A DNA stretch of 64,000 bases. Source: DATKPE01 sp035524335. GTDB lineage: Bacteria > Bacteroidota > Ignavibacteria > UBA10030 > SZUA-254. Every line of letters starts with the position of its first letter. Within the stretch, counting starts at the first letter, position 1. The stretch is taken from assembly GCA_035524335.1 (NCBI GenBank), contig DATKPE010000034.1, positions 1 to 64,000 on the forward strand. Direction: 5' to 3'. The translations under genes were made by a program, and so were the position numbers. The notes under the pieces are model-generated. The model did not search any database, was not told the origin of the DNA, and saw only the letters and a program-made list of their open reading frames with translations. Below are positions 24,794 to 32,968 of this stretch, piece after piece.

Positions 24794-25384
24794 ATGCGCT
24801 CTTTACTCATCTACCTTCTGCTGACCGTAGCCGGCTGTGCCCTCCTGAGTCCCAAGGGGGATCTCCCGAAATTCCGGCCCGGCGTCCCGCTCGTCCGAAG
24901 TGCGCTCCCATGGCAGCCGTCCTACATCCATCTCTCCCGGATGCTCTCCGGCATCGTGCTGGAACTCAGCCCGGCAGTTTCATCCCCCGGCGCCGACACC
25001 ACGGAACAGAACCGACGCCTTCTCCGGACCATGAGCGGATTTGAAGCCGTTCTCTGGGCCAGCCCCCCCGACACTTCCGTCCGGAACTATAATCAGTATT
25101 CTCCCGAAGCGGTCAAATCCGCGACCGGCGACTTTTTTGAGATCAGGAGCGATCCGTTCGTCTTCCGCGGCGATTCGACAGCGGGAGATTCGTCGGAGAT
25201 GCTCCCGTTCCGGGTCGACGGTCCCGAACGGAGATACTTCTTCTGCATTCCTCCCGGCCGGTATCTCCTCTGGATCCCGTCGGTCTCCCGCGGGCATACG
25301 CCGGAAATCGTGCGCGATCTCGAGGTGCGCGAAGGCGACTTCTCCGTTGTGCCCATCGTGGTGGGAAATGAGAAACTCTCCTGA
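24794..25384 (+). CDS. Lipoprotein of unknown function
   Basis: 196 aa. The first 15 residues are a lipoprotein signal with lipobox TVAGC, so Cys15 is probably acylated. The mature part has mixed beta-strands and no known catalytic motif (for example NQYSPEAVKSATGDFFEI, RYFFCIPPGRYLLWI). It is 15 bases upstream of the DUF3667 gene and probably cotranscribed with it. No Shine-Dalgarno at the ATG. Function unknown. Confidence 0.7.
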   Translation: MRSLLIYLLLTVAGCALLSPKGDLPKFRPGVPLVRSALPWQPSYIHLSRMLSGIVLELSPAVSSPGADTTEQNRRLLRTMSGFEAVLWASPPDTSVRNYNQYSPEAVKSATGDFFEIRSDPFVFRGDSTAGDSSEMLPFRVDGPERRYFFCIPPGRYLLWIPSVSRGHTPEIVRDLEVREGDFSVVPIVVGNEKLS

Positions 25385-25399
25385 TCCGGCGCCAGTGCG

Positions 25400-26266
25400 A
25401 TGACCGATCCCGCAATACCCTCACAGAGCGCCTCCTGTCTCTCCTGCGGCGCGCCGGTTTCGGGCCGGTACTGCCCGTCATGCGGCGAAAAACAGCTGAC
25501 CGACCGGGACCGCTCGCTCGGACATTTCCTGGCCGACTGGTTCGAGCTGGCGTTCCACTTCGATTCCAAATTCCTCCGGACGATGAAGACGCTCCTTGTC
25601 CGGCCCGGTCTCCTCACAACGGAATACTGGAACGGACGGCGGATCCCCTACATGAAACCGTTCCAGCTCCTGATCATCATCAACGTCGTCTACTACATCG
25701 CCACCAGCATTGCGGCCGCCTGGCACTGCAATATCACCGTCATGGTCCCGTCGCTTCACGACATCCTTCACGCCCGCGTCTACTCCGGATGGCTTGCAGG
25801 CGTTGTCCATGCTTCCCGTCCCGCAGGAACACCGGCATTCGATCTCTACCAGCGGACGTTCGATGATCATCTCGAGCACCTGGCGAAATCTCTCGTCATT
25901 CTTCTGGTGCCCCTCGCCGCCCTGCTTCTCAAACTATTGTACGTGCGATCCGGGAAACCGTTTTTGTATCATATCGTTGCCTCGACCCACCTTGTTGCGG
26001 TTTACATCATCCTGGGAACCACGGTCATCCTTGCCAGCGGCATCCCCGCGCTCCGGAACTCGGCCTCTCCCGCCGCGTTGACCGCCTTATCCTACACGGC
26101 GGTCGGGCTTCTCTCCCTCTACATGTTCCTTGCCTTCCGGCGGTGCTACCATTCAGCGCCCTTCTGGGACGCCGTCGCCGCGCTCCTCATGGTGTTCGCA
26201 GGCATACAGATTGTCACAGAGCTCTACGATTTCATTCTCTTCTGGATCGCCTTCGCGATAACCTGA
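25400..26266 (+). CDS. DUF3667-family membrane protein with zinc ribbon
   Basis: 288 aa. The N-terminal zinc ribbon is CLSCG then CPSCG (about 13-33). A short helix and an amphipathic segment carry the family signature LLVRPGLLTTEYWNGRR. Four or five membrane helices follow (about 93-112, 160-185, 193-215, 225-240, 252-275). Family function is unknown. A paralogue lies at 31574-32494. Same strand as the lipoprotein gene, with a 15-base gap. Confidence 0.85.
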   Translation: MTDPAIPSQSASCLSCGAPVSGRYCPSCGEKQLTDRDRSLGHFLADWFELAFHFDSKFLRTMKTLLVRPGLLTTEYWNGRRIPYMKPFQLLIIINVVYYIATSIAAAWHCNITVMVPSLHDILHARVYSGWLAGVVHASRPAGTPAFDLYQRTFDDHLEHLAKSLVILLVPLAALLLKLLYVRSGKPFLYHIVASTHLVAVYIILGTTVILASGIPALRNSASPAALTALSYTAVGLLSLYMFLAFRRCYHSAPFWDAVAALLMVFAGIQIVTELYDFILFWIAFAIT

Positions 26267-26291
26267 ACGGGGCCCCCGCCCGGAGCCCCAT

Positions 26292-26320
26292 TTGTGCTTC
26301 GGCATATTTCTTTTTAGATT
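26292..26320 (+). promoter_or_regulatory. Promoter of the TsdA-like gene
   Basis: TTGTGC, 17-base spacer, TAGATT, with the predicted start near 26327. This excludes any start upstream of that point. Confidence 0.5.
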
Positions 26321-26343
26321 CAGCCATCACATCGGTACTGATT

Positions 26344-27291
26344 GTGCGTGTTCTTCCGATCATATGTGCTTTCCCTTTCACGTGGTTCCTCCCCGTCGCG
26401 TACGGCTATGCGCAGACCCCGTCGATGGACCGCCCGGACGGTCCGTTAGCCCATGGTTTTCTCATCCCCGCCACGGCCACCATGGTCCGCGCCTGGGACA
26501 TACCCCGATCGCCCTATCAGTTCCCCGCCGCCGATACGGAGGCATCCGCGCAGGTGAGGCATGGATTCGATCTGTTTACGCGGACCTTTCAGACCCTTCC
26601 CTATTCCGCCTGCAATACCGTCACCTGCAGCAACTGCCATCTCAATGCCGGACAGCGCGAGCGGGCACTCCCCCTTACCGGCGTGGCGATCAGGTATCCG
26701 GAATTCAACCGGCGGGCCGGACGGATGTTCACGGTGGAAGACCGGGTCACCGAATGTCTGCGCCGGAGTATCGACGCGCGGCCCGACACAGCGGCGCAGA
26801 CCGGAACGGCCGCGGCGCTCGCCGCCGAAGTCGCCGACCTGACCGCGTACGTCCGATGGCTGGCCCGGGGTTACCGGACCGGCGATCCCCTGCCGTGGCG
26901 CAGTACCAACACTATTCCCGCGGAGCATCAGCTCCCGGTTGAACGACTCGATACGGCGGAAGGACGCAGGCTGTACGGGGAGAAATGCACGTCGTGCCAC
27001 GGCTGGGATGGCCAGGGAGTACAGATCGGGGATAAAAAAGCAGGTCCGCTGTGGGGACCGGAGTCCTGGAACGACGGCGCGGGAGCGGCGCGTATCTACA
27101 CGCTGGCGGGATTCATCCGCTACACGATGCCGTATCTCGACCCCGGGAGTCTGACCGACGCGGAAGCCCAGCAGATTGCGGCCTACATCGACACCCGGTC
27201 CCGTCCCATCTACCGGGGAAAATCTCTCGACTATCCCGACGGACGCGTGCCGCCGGATGCTCTATATTATTTTTCGCGGGGAGGAAAATAA
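26344..27291 (+). CDS. TsdA-like dihaem cytochrome c
   Basis: 315 aa from GTG; the promoter at 26292-26320 supports a start here or just downstream. Residues 3-22 are a signal peptide. The haem motifs are CSNCH (about 95) and CTSCH (about 214). The TsdA-type N-terminal domain is recognisable by LTGVAIRYPEFNRRAGRM and by Cys137 in VTECLRRS, matching the Cys haem-ligand position of thiosulfate dehydrogenases. That family oxidises thiosulfate to tetrathionate (or the reverse) in the periplasm. A different dihaem cytochrome role is possible. It is convergent with a Tat-exported DsrE-like gene. Confidence 0.85.
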   Translation: MRVLPIICAFPFTWFLPVAYGYAQTPSMDRPDGPLAHGFLIPATATMVRAWDIPRSPYQFPAADTEASAQVRHGFDLFTRTFQTLPYSACNTVTCSNCHLNAGQRERALPLTGVAIRYPEFNRRAGRMFTVEDRVTECLRRSIDARPDTAAQTGTAAALAAEVADLTAYVRWLARGYRTGDPLPWRSTNTIPAEHQLPVERLDTAEGRRLYGEKCTSCHGWDGQGVQIGDKKAGPLWGPESWNDGAGAARIYTLAGFIRYTMPYLDPGSLTDAEAQQIAAYIDTRSRPIYRGKSLDYPDGRVPPDALYYFSRGGK

Positions 27292-27317
27292 CCGGGGAGA
27301 ACATAGTCCTCCCCGGT
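27285..27317 (-). terminator. Terminator after the Tat-DsrE-like gene
   Basis: Stem ACCGGGGA/TCCCCGGT between two convergent genes. On the minus strand it is followed by TTATTTTCC, and the plus side lacks a T-run, so it serves the minus-strand gene. Confidence 0.6.
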
Positions 27318-27332
27318 CATCAAAGATACCGA

Positions 27333-28022
27333 TCAGCCGGCGAAGCAGTACGTACAGCCGTGTTCCTGCGTGCGGTTGACTGCAAGGATGCCGGACGGCA
27401 GAGGCTGGATCCCCGGCAGGATTCCGCCGAAGAAATCCTTCTTCACCTCCGCGGCGTCCATCTTCATATCCTTCGCGATGTGTTCGGCGTTGAATGCGAG
27501 GGCCACCTTGCAGACGCCGAAGAGGACCCCCTCCTTCTGCAGATCGCTGATCCCCATTCCGGGGATGGGAAAATCGCCCGGGGCGGGCTGCCAGAAGATG
27601 TTGCGCTTCGCGGTTGTCCCCGTCTTGGGATCGGTCACTTTCAGCGATTCACCGAACCTGTATTTCTCCCAGAGAGACGACTCGAGAGCGAGTGGAAACG
27701 CATCGTGGCGGATGACGACAACGGCGGAAAGCTCGCCGGCCGTCACCCCGAGCTCACCGTTCGTCATGAGAAACACCCGCGACCAAGCAAGCGGAAAGCC
27801 GCTGTTCAGCGCCGGGGTATCGAGCAGGATTTTGTGCTTGCCGGTGATTTTGTTGAGCCAGGTCTCGAACGTCGGATCACCCGACTGGTCGGGCGTCGGG
27901 ACCGGCGCGGAGCCGGCGGCGGCGAGGGGAAATGCAATGCCCGACAGGCCGACGACTGCGGCCCCCTTTGCGATGGAACCGAGGAACCCCCTCCTCTCAA
28001 TGGACTGCTTCAACTCGATCAT
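27333..28022 (-). CDS. Tat-exported DsrE-like protein
   Basis: 229 aa, with GGAGG 7 bases before the ATG at 28022. The twin-arginine signal ERRGFLGSIAKGAAVVGLSG is at about 9-28. The mature part carries DsrE/DsrF-like fold features (LMTNGELGVTAGELSAVVVIR, about 85-105; LQKEGVLFGVCKVALAFN, about 165-182). It ends in a Cys pair HGCTYCFAG that could bind metal or carry sulfur. The family is assigned from pattern only. It lies convergent to the TsdA-like cytochrome, hinting at periplasmic sulfur chemistry. It has its own promoter and terminator. Confidence 0.7.
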   Translation of the reverse strand: MIELKQSIERRGFLGSIAKGAAVVGLSGIAFPLAAAGSAPVPTPDQSGDPTFETWLNKITGKHKILLDTPALNSGFPLAWSRVFLMTNGELGVTAGELSAVVVIRHDAFPLALESSLWEKYRFGESLKVTDPKTGTTAKRNIFWQPAPGDFPIPGMGISDLQKEGVLFGVCKVALAFNAEHIAKDMKMDAAEVKKDFFGGILPGIQPLPSGILAVNRTQEHGCTYCFAG

Positions 28023-28077
28023 GGTACTGCCCTCCGATTGTGGAAGAACGATAACAGCGTGATGTTGATGACCGGAA

Positions 28078-28106
28078 AATGTACGGAAACCGCCCGCACA
28101 AGTCAA
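28078..28106 (-). promoter_or_regulatory. Promoter of the Tat-DsrE-like gene
   Basis: TTGACT, 17-base spacer, TACATT, giving a leader of about 49 bases. Confidence 0.55.
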
Positions 28107-28107
28107 G

Positions 28108-28145
28108 CAAAATAAAACGGCCGCGACACAATCGCCGCGGCCGTC
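28108..28145 (-). terminator. Terminator of the tricorn-type protease gene
   Basis: Stem ACGGCCGCG/CGCGGCCGT with TTTTATTTTG following on the minus strand, 41-78 bases past the stop codon. Confidence 0.85.
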
Positions 28146-28185
28146 TCAAACCCTGAATTGACAACGGGTTGCGAGTTCAGCAGAC

Positions 28186-31100
28186 CTACTTTTTGATCGG
28201 GTAATCCGGTACCGGCGGGAGAGTCTTCTCCTGCGTCTTCAGTGCATCCAGAATCACCTCGATCGCCTTGTTGAGCTGCTGGTCGACGCCCGCATATTCC
28301 TGTGCGGGGTCGTTGTCGACCACGATGTCGGGATCGACGCCATGCCCTTCGACGATCCAGCCCTTTCCATCGGCATCATAGATCGCAAACTCGGGCTTCA
28401 TGAGGAATCCGCCGTCCAGAAGCGGGAGTGAGCCCCGGATGCCGACCACGCCGCCCCACGTCCGTTTGCCGATGAGTTTGCCCAGCCCGTATTTCTTGAA
28501 CCGGTACGGGAAGATGTCGCCGTCGGAGGCGGAGAATTCGTCGGCAATGCAGACCTTGGGCCCGTAGACCATGTCTCCCGGATTCGGATAGGGGACCGTA
28601 TTCCGGGCGACATCGACCATGGCAATCTCCCTCCGGAGGCGTTCCGCTACCAGCGTGGAGACAAAGCCGCCGCCGTTGCCGCGGACGTCGATGATGAGCG
28701 CTTTCTTGCGAAGCTGGGGATAAAAATGCTTCACGAATTCGTTCAGGCCCTCGACGCCCATATCGGGAATGTGGAGATATCCCACCTTTCCGCCGGTCGC
28801 CTCCTCCACCTTCCGGATGTTATTTTCGACCCAGTTATAATAGTAGAGCGACGCTTCCTCGCCGATCGGGACCACGGTCACTTCCCTGCCGCCGGCTTCC
28901 TGCGGTTTCGCGTTCAGCTTCAGGCGAACCTGCTTGTCGACGGTATTGACGAGCGATTCATAGATGTTGCCCATTTCGCTGGTCGGTTTGCCGTTGACCG
29001 CGATGATGTAATCCCCCTCGGATGCGTTGACGCCGACTTCGGTCAGCGGACTGCGGGTCGGCTTCGCCCAGTTCTCACCCTTCAGGATCTTCACGATGCG
29101 GTAATATTTCGAGGCCGGGTCGCGTTCCAGCTCGGCGCCCAGAAGACCGGTCATGATCCGTTTCGGGTGCGGCATTTCACCGCCGCCGACGTAGGTATGG
29201 CCCGACGACAGCTCCCCGATCATCTCCCCGATAAGATAGGTGAGATCCGCACGGTGGTTGACATAGTCGAGCAGAGGCTCATACTTCTTTCTGATCCCCA
29301 CCCAGTCGGTTCCGTTCATGTTGGGGGCATAGAAGAATTCGCGCATCTGCCGCCAGCATTCGGTGTAAATCTGCTTCCACTCCCTGTGGTGGTCAATCGT
29401 GACCTCCAGGCCGCCGAGATCGAGCCGGTCCTTCAGTTCGATCTTGCCCTTCGGCACATCGATGATGTAGAAGGAGCGGTCCTTGCCGATCAGCATCTTC
29501 TTCAGGTCGGCGGAGATCTCATACCCATCGATTTCGCCCAGGTTCGTCTCCTTCAGATCGCCCAGATCGTAGAGGAAAAACTGCGGTTTGTCATCCTTGC
29601 TTCCCTGCCGGATGTAGTAGACGGAATTGCCGACGGAGGTAATCCCCCTGTAGTTGGCCGGTGTCACCGGAAGGCCGATGATCCGGTTCATGATCCCCTC
29701 GCGGTCGACTTTCACCTCGGGCACGGATTCCTTCTTCTCCCCTTTGCCCTCCTCCTTTTTCGCCTTGCCCTCGTCGGAGGATTTTTCCTCCTTGATCGTC
29801 ACCTCGTCGCTTTTCGGTTTGAACGGCGAATCGGTCGATTTGGCGAGGGTGATCAGGTAGATCCGCGACATGTCGAGATAGGCCTGATCGAATTCGGTCT
29901 GACTGAAGGTCGGATTAAAATCGCGGCTCGACTGGAAGAGGAGATATTTTCCGTCGGAGCTGAACGCGGGCGAGGAGGAATTATACCAGCGGTCGGTGAC
30001 CGGAAACGAAGCGCCCTCCGCAAGCGAATAGAGATAAATGCGGGCCATCGTCTCCACTTCGGGGCGGGTATAGGCGATCCATTTGCTGTCCGGAGACCAG
30101 CAGAATTCGTCGAATTCCCATATTTTTGCCTGATCCACTTCCGTTACCGCCTTTGTCTCGACGTCGACATACCGGAGGCGGAGCTTTTTGTCGGACCAGA
30201 GGAGTTTTTTGCTGTCCGGCGACCAGTACATCTGATACTTATAGGTATCCTCGCCCTTCGTGAGCTGTGTCGGGGAGCCGGAACCGTCCTGGGGCATGAT
30301 ATAGAGTTCATCCTCGCCCGTTGCGTCGGAAATGTACGCGATCCACTTGCCGTTGGGCGACCATTTGGAATTCCGTTCGTGGATGCCCGGAGTGGCGGTC
30401 AGATTGCGGGTGGGTCCGTTTTTGACCGGCACGGTAAAGATGTCGCCATGCGCGCCGAAAAGTGCGCGGTTGCCGTCGGGTGAAATTTCATAGTTGTCGA
30501 CCTGGTCGGAGACTTTTGAAAGTCCGGAGCGGCCGCCGAGAAAATCATCGGCGATGGAGATGGCGACCTTGGCGGTTTTTCCCGTCGCCAGATCGAACCG
30601 GTAGATATACCCGGCGTTCTCGAACACGATGGCGTTGTCCCCCAGCGACGGAAACTTGACGTCGTAATCGGTGAAGAAGGTGAGCTGTTTCGTTTCCTTT
30701 GTGGTAAGGTCGTAGCCGTAGAGATTCATCCGCTTGACCGAATCCCGGTCGGAGAGGAAGTAGATCGTATTACCGCTCCACATCGGAATGATGTCGCCGG
30801 CGGGGTTGTTGGTGATGTTTTCCGTTGCTTTTGTTTTGAAGTCGTAAATCCAGACGTCGTCGGCCATGCCGCCGCGATAACGCTTCCAGGTGCGGAATTC
30901 CCTGAAGATGCGGTTGTAGACGAGTTTCGAATCATCGGGGGAATAGGAGCAGAAACCGCCGCGGGGAAGCGGAAGCTGTTCGGGAATGTCGCCGTCGAGC
31001 GACACGGTGTAAAGCTGGCCCTTGAAATCGTCGAACTCCTTCATCCGGGACCGGAAGATGATATGGTTGTTGTCATGTTTCCATCCCATGACGATATTGT

Positions 31101-31458
31101 TGGGGCCCATGCGGTCCGACACGTCGTCGCGGCCGAGCGTTGCGGTGAAGGTCAGCCGGCGCGGCACACCCCCGACCGACGGCATGACGTACACTTCCGT
31201 GTTGCCGTCGTACTGGCCGGTGAACGCGATCCATTTCCCGTCCGGCGAAAAGCGGGGGAACATTTCGAAACCCTCGTGCGTCGTCAGCTTGCGGGCGAGC
31301 CCGCCCTCAGCGGCGACCGTGTAGAGATCGCCCGCGTAGGTGAAGACAATCTGATCGCCGTGGATGGCCGGGAACCGGAGAAGCCGTGCCTCCGGTTGGG
31401 CGACAAGCCATGTGGAAAGCGCCAGGAGCATGACAATCAGGAGCGGAAGTCGTTTCAT
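28186..31458 (-). CDS. Tricorn-type S41 protease, exported
   Basis: 1090 aa. The ATG at 31458 has GGAG 7 bases upstream; the listed N-terminal extension lacks one. A signal peptide (1-20) is followed by two WD40/TolB-like beta-propellers (about 25-590, repeats such as FSPDGKWIAFTG and WSPNGKWIAYIS) separated by an acidic, Lys/Glu-rich linker (about 545-580). Next come a PDZ domain (about 755-840) and the S41 catalytic region: SGH (about 750) and the nucleophile Ser in CIADEFSASDGDIFP (about 975). Tricorn and its homologues degrade peptides released by other proteases. Here it is exported, so it probably works in the periplasm or at the surface. Length fits the family. Confidence 0.92.
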   Translation of the reverse strand: MKRLPLLIVMLLALSTWLVAQPEARLLRFPAIHGDQIVFTYAGDLYTVAAEGGLARKLTTHEGFEMFPRFSPDGKWIAFTGQYDGNTEVYVMPSVGGVPRRLTFTATLGRDDVSDRMGPNNIVMGWKHDNNHIIFRSRMKEFDDFKGQLYTVSLDGDIPEQLPLPRGGFCSYSPDDSKLVYNRIFREFRTWKRYRGGMADDVWIYDFKTKATENITNNPAGDIIPMWSGNTIYFLSDRDSVKRMNLYGYDLTTKETKQLTFFTDYDVKFPSLGDNAIVFENAGYIYRFDLATGKTAKVAISIADDFLGGRSGLSKVSDQVDNYEISPDGNRALFGAHGDIFTVPVKNGPTRNLTATPGIHERNSKWSPNGKWIAYISDATGEDELYIMPQDGSGSPTQLTKGEDTYKYQMYWSPDSKKLLWSDKKLRLRYVDVETKAVTEVDQAKIWEFDEFCWSPDSKWIAYTRPEVETMARIYLYSLAEGASFPVTDRWYNSSSPAFSSDGKYLLFQSSRDFNPTFSQTEFDQAYLDMSRIYLITLAKSTDSPFKPKSDEVTIKEEKSSDEGKAKKEEGKGEKKESVPEVKVDREGIMNRIIGLPVTPANYRGITSVGNSVYYIRQGSKDDKPQFFLYDLGDLKETNLGEIDGYEISADLKKMLIGKDRSFYIIDVPKGKIELKDRLDLGGLEVTIDHHREWKQIYTECWRQMREFFYAPNMNGTDWVGIRKKYEPLLDYVNHRADLTYLIGEMIGELSSGHTYVGGGEMPHPKRIMTGLLGAELERDPASKYYRIVKILKGENWAKPTRSPLTEVGVNASEGDYIIAVNGKPTSEMGNIYESLVNTVDKQVRLKLNAKPQEAGGREVTVVPIGEEASLYYYNWVENNIRKVEEATGGKVGYLHIPDMGVEGLNEFVKHFYPQLRKKALIIDVRGNGGGFVSTLVAERLRREIAMVDVARNTVPYPNPGDMVYGPKVCIADEFSASDGDIFPYRFKKYGLGKLIGKRTWGGVVGIRGSLPLLDGGFLMKPEFAIYDADGKGWIVEGHGVDPDIVVDNDPAQEYAGVDQQLNKAIEVILDALKTQEKTLPPVPDYPIKK

Positions 31459-31573
31459 GCGTAACTCCATATTGTGGGGATTGAGAATTGTACGGGAACA
31501 GGTTTTTAGGTATACGGAAACGGAGCCGATTTGTTCTGGCCGGAGCATCTGCCCGACAGATCCTTTCAGCCCG

Positions 31574-32494
31574 TCATACCAGTATTATGCTGATAAAAAT
31601 CAACATCATAAGAACGAATATTGCAATAAAAAAATAAACCGGAAGAAGCACAATCGTACTGATGAACGCGCGGACTTTCCGGACACGATAGACGACGGCG
31701 ACTGACCGGTAGAGATACCACCCCGCCGCAAGCCAGTACAGCGGAAGAACCACGATGCCGGGGATGAATATTGAGAGGAGAATGGCGAGGCCGCCGGCTG
31801 CAAATCCGAACGAATGGAAGTGCACTGACGCTATCAGCGATTCGCTGTAATACAGTCCCTCCTTCCGTAAGAAAAGGTGGAGAAGGAATGCAAAGAAGGG
31901 CATCAGGACAAACATCGCATAGGAACAGTTCCTGAGAAAAAGGTGAAGGAACGGCTCCGTCCCTTCGTCCGCGATCCGCGCCAGCTGGCGGACGATGTAC
32001 CGGTTGATGCGGCCCGACCCGATCGCGTGAAGCCGCATCAGCGAGTCGATCTCCGCATCCGTCCGGTTGCGAAGGTCCTTCATCGGAAGCGATTGGAAAG
32101 AGATCGAAAAACCGGGTCCCGAGAGGCGGGTCTGATCCCGCTGAACGGTTCCACTGCCGCCCGCCGGGTTCGCCACTGCGGCGAGGAAAAAGAACAGTAC
32201 ACTGATCGTGATATAGAGACGGACGGGCGCGACGTACCTCCGCCGGCGGCCGGTCAGATATTCAACGGTCAGAGCTCCCGGATGGAGCATGAGAGCCCGG
32301 AGGGTGCGGAAGGCTTTTGCATCGATGTGGAAGAGTCCCTCGAGCGCTTCACCGGCAAAACGCCTGAACGGAACCCTCAGGTCGCGCTGTTCCTGCCCGC
32401 AGTCGGAGCAGTAGCGGACATTCGCCGCGAGGATCGTCCCGCAGTTCGGGCAGGATTCCGCCGCCGGTTTTTTCCCGGCTCCATCCTCAGGCAT
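31574..32494 (-). CDS. DUF3667-family membrane protein with zinc ribbon
   Basis: 306 aa. Zinc ribbon CPNCG/CSDCG at about 17-38, then the family stretch LMLHPGALTVEYLTGRRRRY. Membrane helices follow at about 93-113, 180-205, 220-240, 250-270 and 280-305. It starts 3 bases after the DUF6526 gene (TGA, then TCC and ATG) and is probably cotranscribed with it. Paralogue of the gene at 25400-26266, though in a different neighbourhood. Confidence 0.85.
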   Translation of the reverse strand: MPEDGAGKKPAAESCPNCGTILAANVRYCSDCGQEQRDLRVPFRRFAGEALEGLFHIDAKAFRTLRALMLHPGALTVEYLTGRRRRYVAPVRLYITISVLFFFLAAVANPAGGSGTVQRDQTRLSGPGFSISFQSLPMKDLRNRTDAEIDSLMRLHAIGSGRINRYIVRQLARIADEGTEPFLHLFLRNCSYAMFVLMPFFAFLLHLFLRKEGLYYSESLIASVHFHSFGFAAGGLAILLSIFIPGIVVLPLYWLAAGWYLYRSVAVVYRVRKVRAFISTIVLLPVYFFIAIFVLMMLIFISIILV

Positions 32495-32497
32495 GGA

Positions 32498-32932
32498 TCA
32501 CGCCCGGTGATAATCCGGACGCCATGCGGTGACCGCCCGTTTGATATCGTCCTGCGACATCTGTTCTTCCGCCGCCCGCCGCGCCAGAGCGACAAATTCT
32601 CCATCCGACGCAAAACGGAGTGCGATGACCTGCCGGATGGTGAGCCGGGGATCGAGCAGTTTTCCGGTCAGGACAAAATGACGCAGGTTTTCCTCGGCGC
32701 GGATCGCCCGGTCCTGGGCCCGTGCCGGAAAGATCCGGCAGAAGAAGAAGAAAAACAGGAGACAGATGCTGATGACCGTGATCAGGGAGGCGCCGTACAG
32801 CCGTTCGTGATCGCCGAGCGATTCGAAGAGGTTGACGAAGGAACCCGCGATGGTCAGGAGTATGAGCCCGAACAGCACGATATGAAACATGGGAACATAC
32901 CGGCGGTGGTTGGCATAATTCTGTCCGTTCAC
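32498..32932 (-). CDS. DUF6526-family membrane protein
   Basis: 144 aa from GTG with AGAGGA about 8 bases upstream. N-terminal QNYANHRRYVPMFHIVLFGLI, two membrane helices (about 16-38 and 48-67), then a soluble segment with the family core RIRAEENLRHFV-like, TIRQVIALRFASDGEFVALARRA and the end WRPDYHR. This matches the short DUF6526 proteins. No known function. Tightly linked to the DUF3667 gene, and 36 bases after the metallopeptidase gene on the same strand. Confidence 0.8.
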   Translation of the reverse strand: MNGQNYANHRRYVPMFHIVLFGLILLTIAGSFVNLFESLGDHERLYGASLITVISICLLFFFFFCRIFPARAQDRAIRAEENLRHFVLTGKLLDPRLTIRQVIALRFASDGEFVALARRAAEEQMSQDDIKRAVTAWRPDYHRA

Positions 32933-32968
32933 TGATGTCGTCCTCTCATAGTTGTGGTCCGAATCGGA

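Noticed and set aside
28726..30483. 585-aa open frame antisense to the tricorn-type gene
   Set aside because: A shadow frame in high-G+C sequence; the minus-strand gene has signal peptide, propeller, PDZ and S41 motifs.
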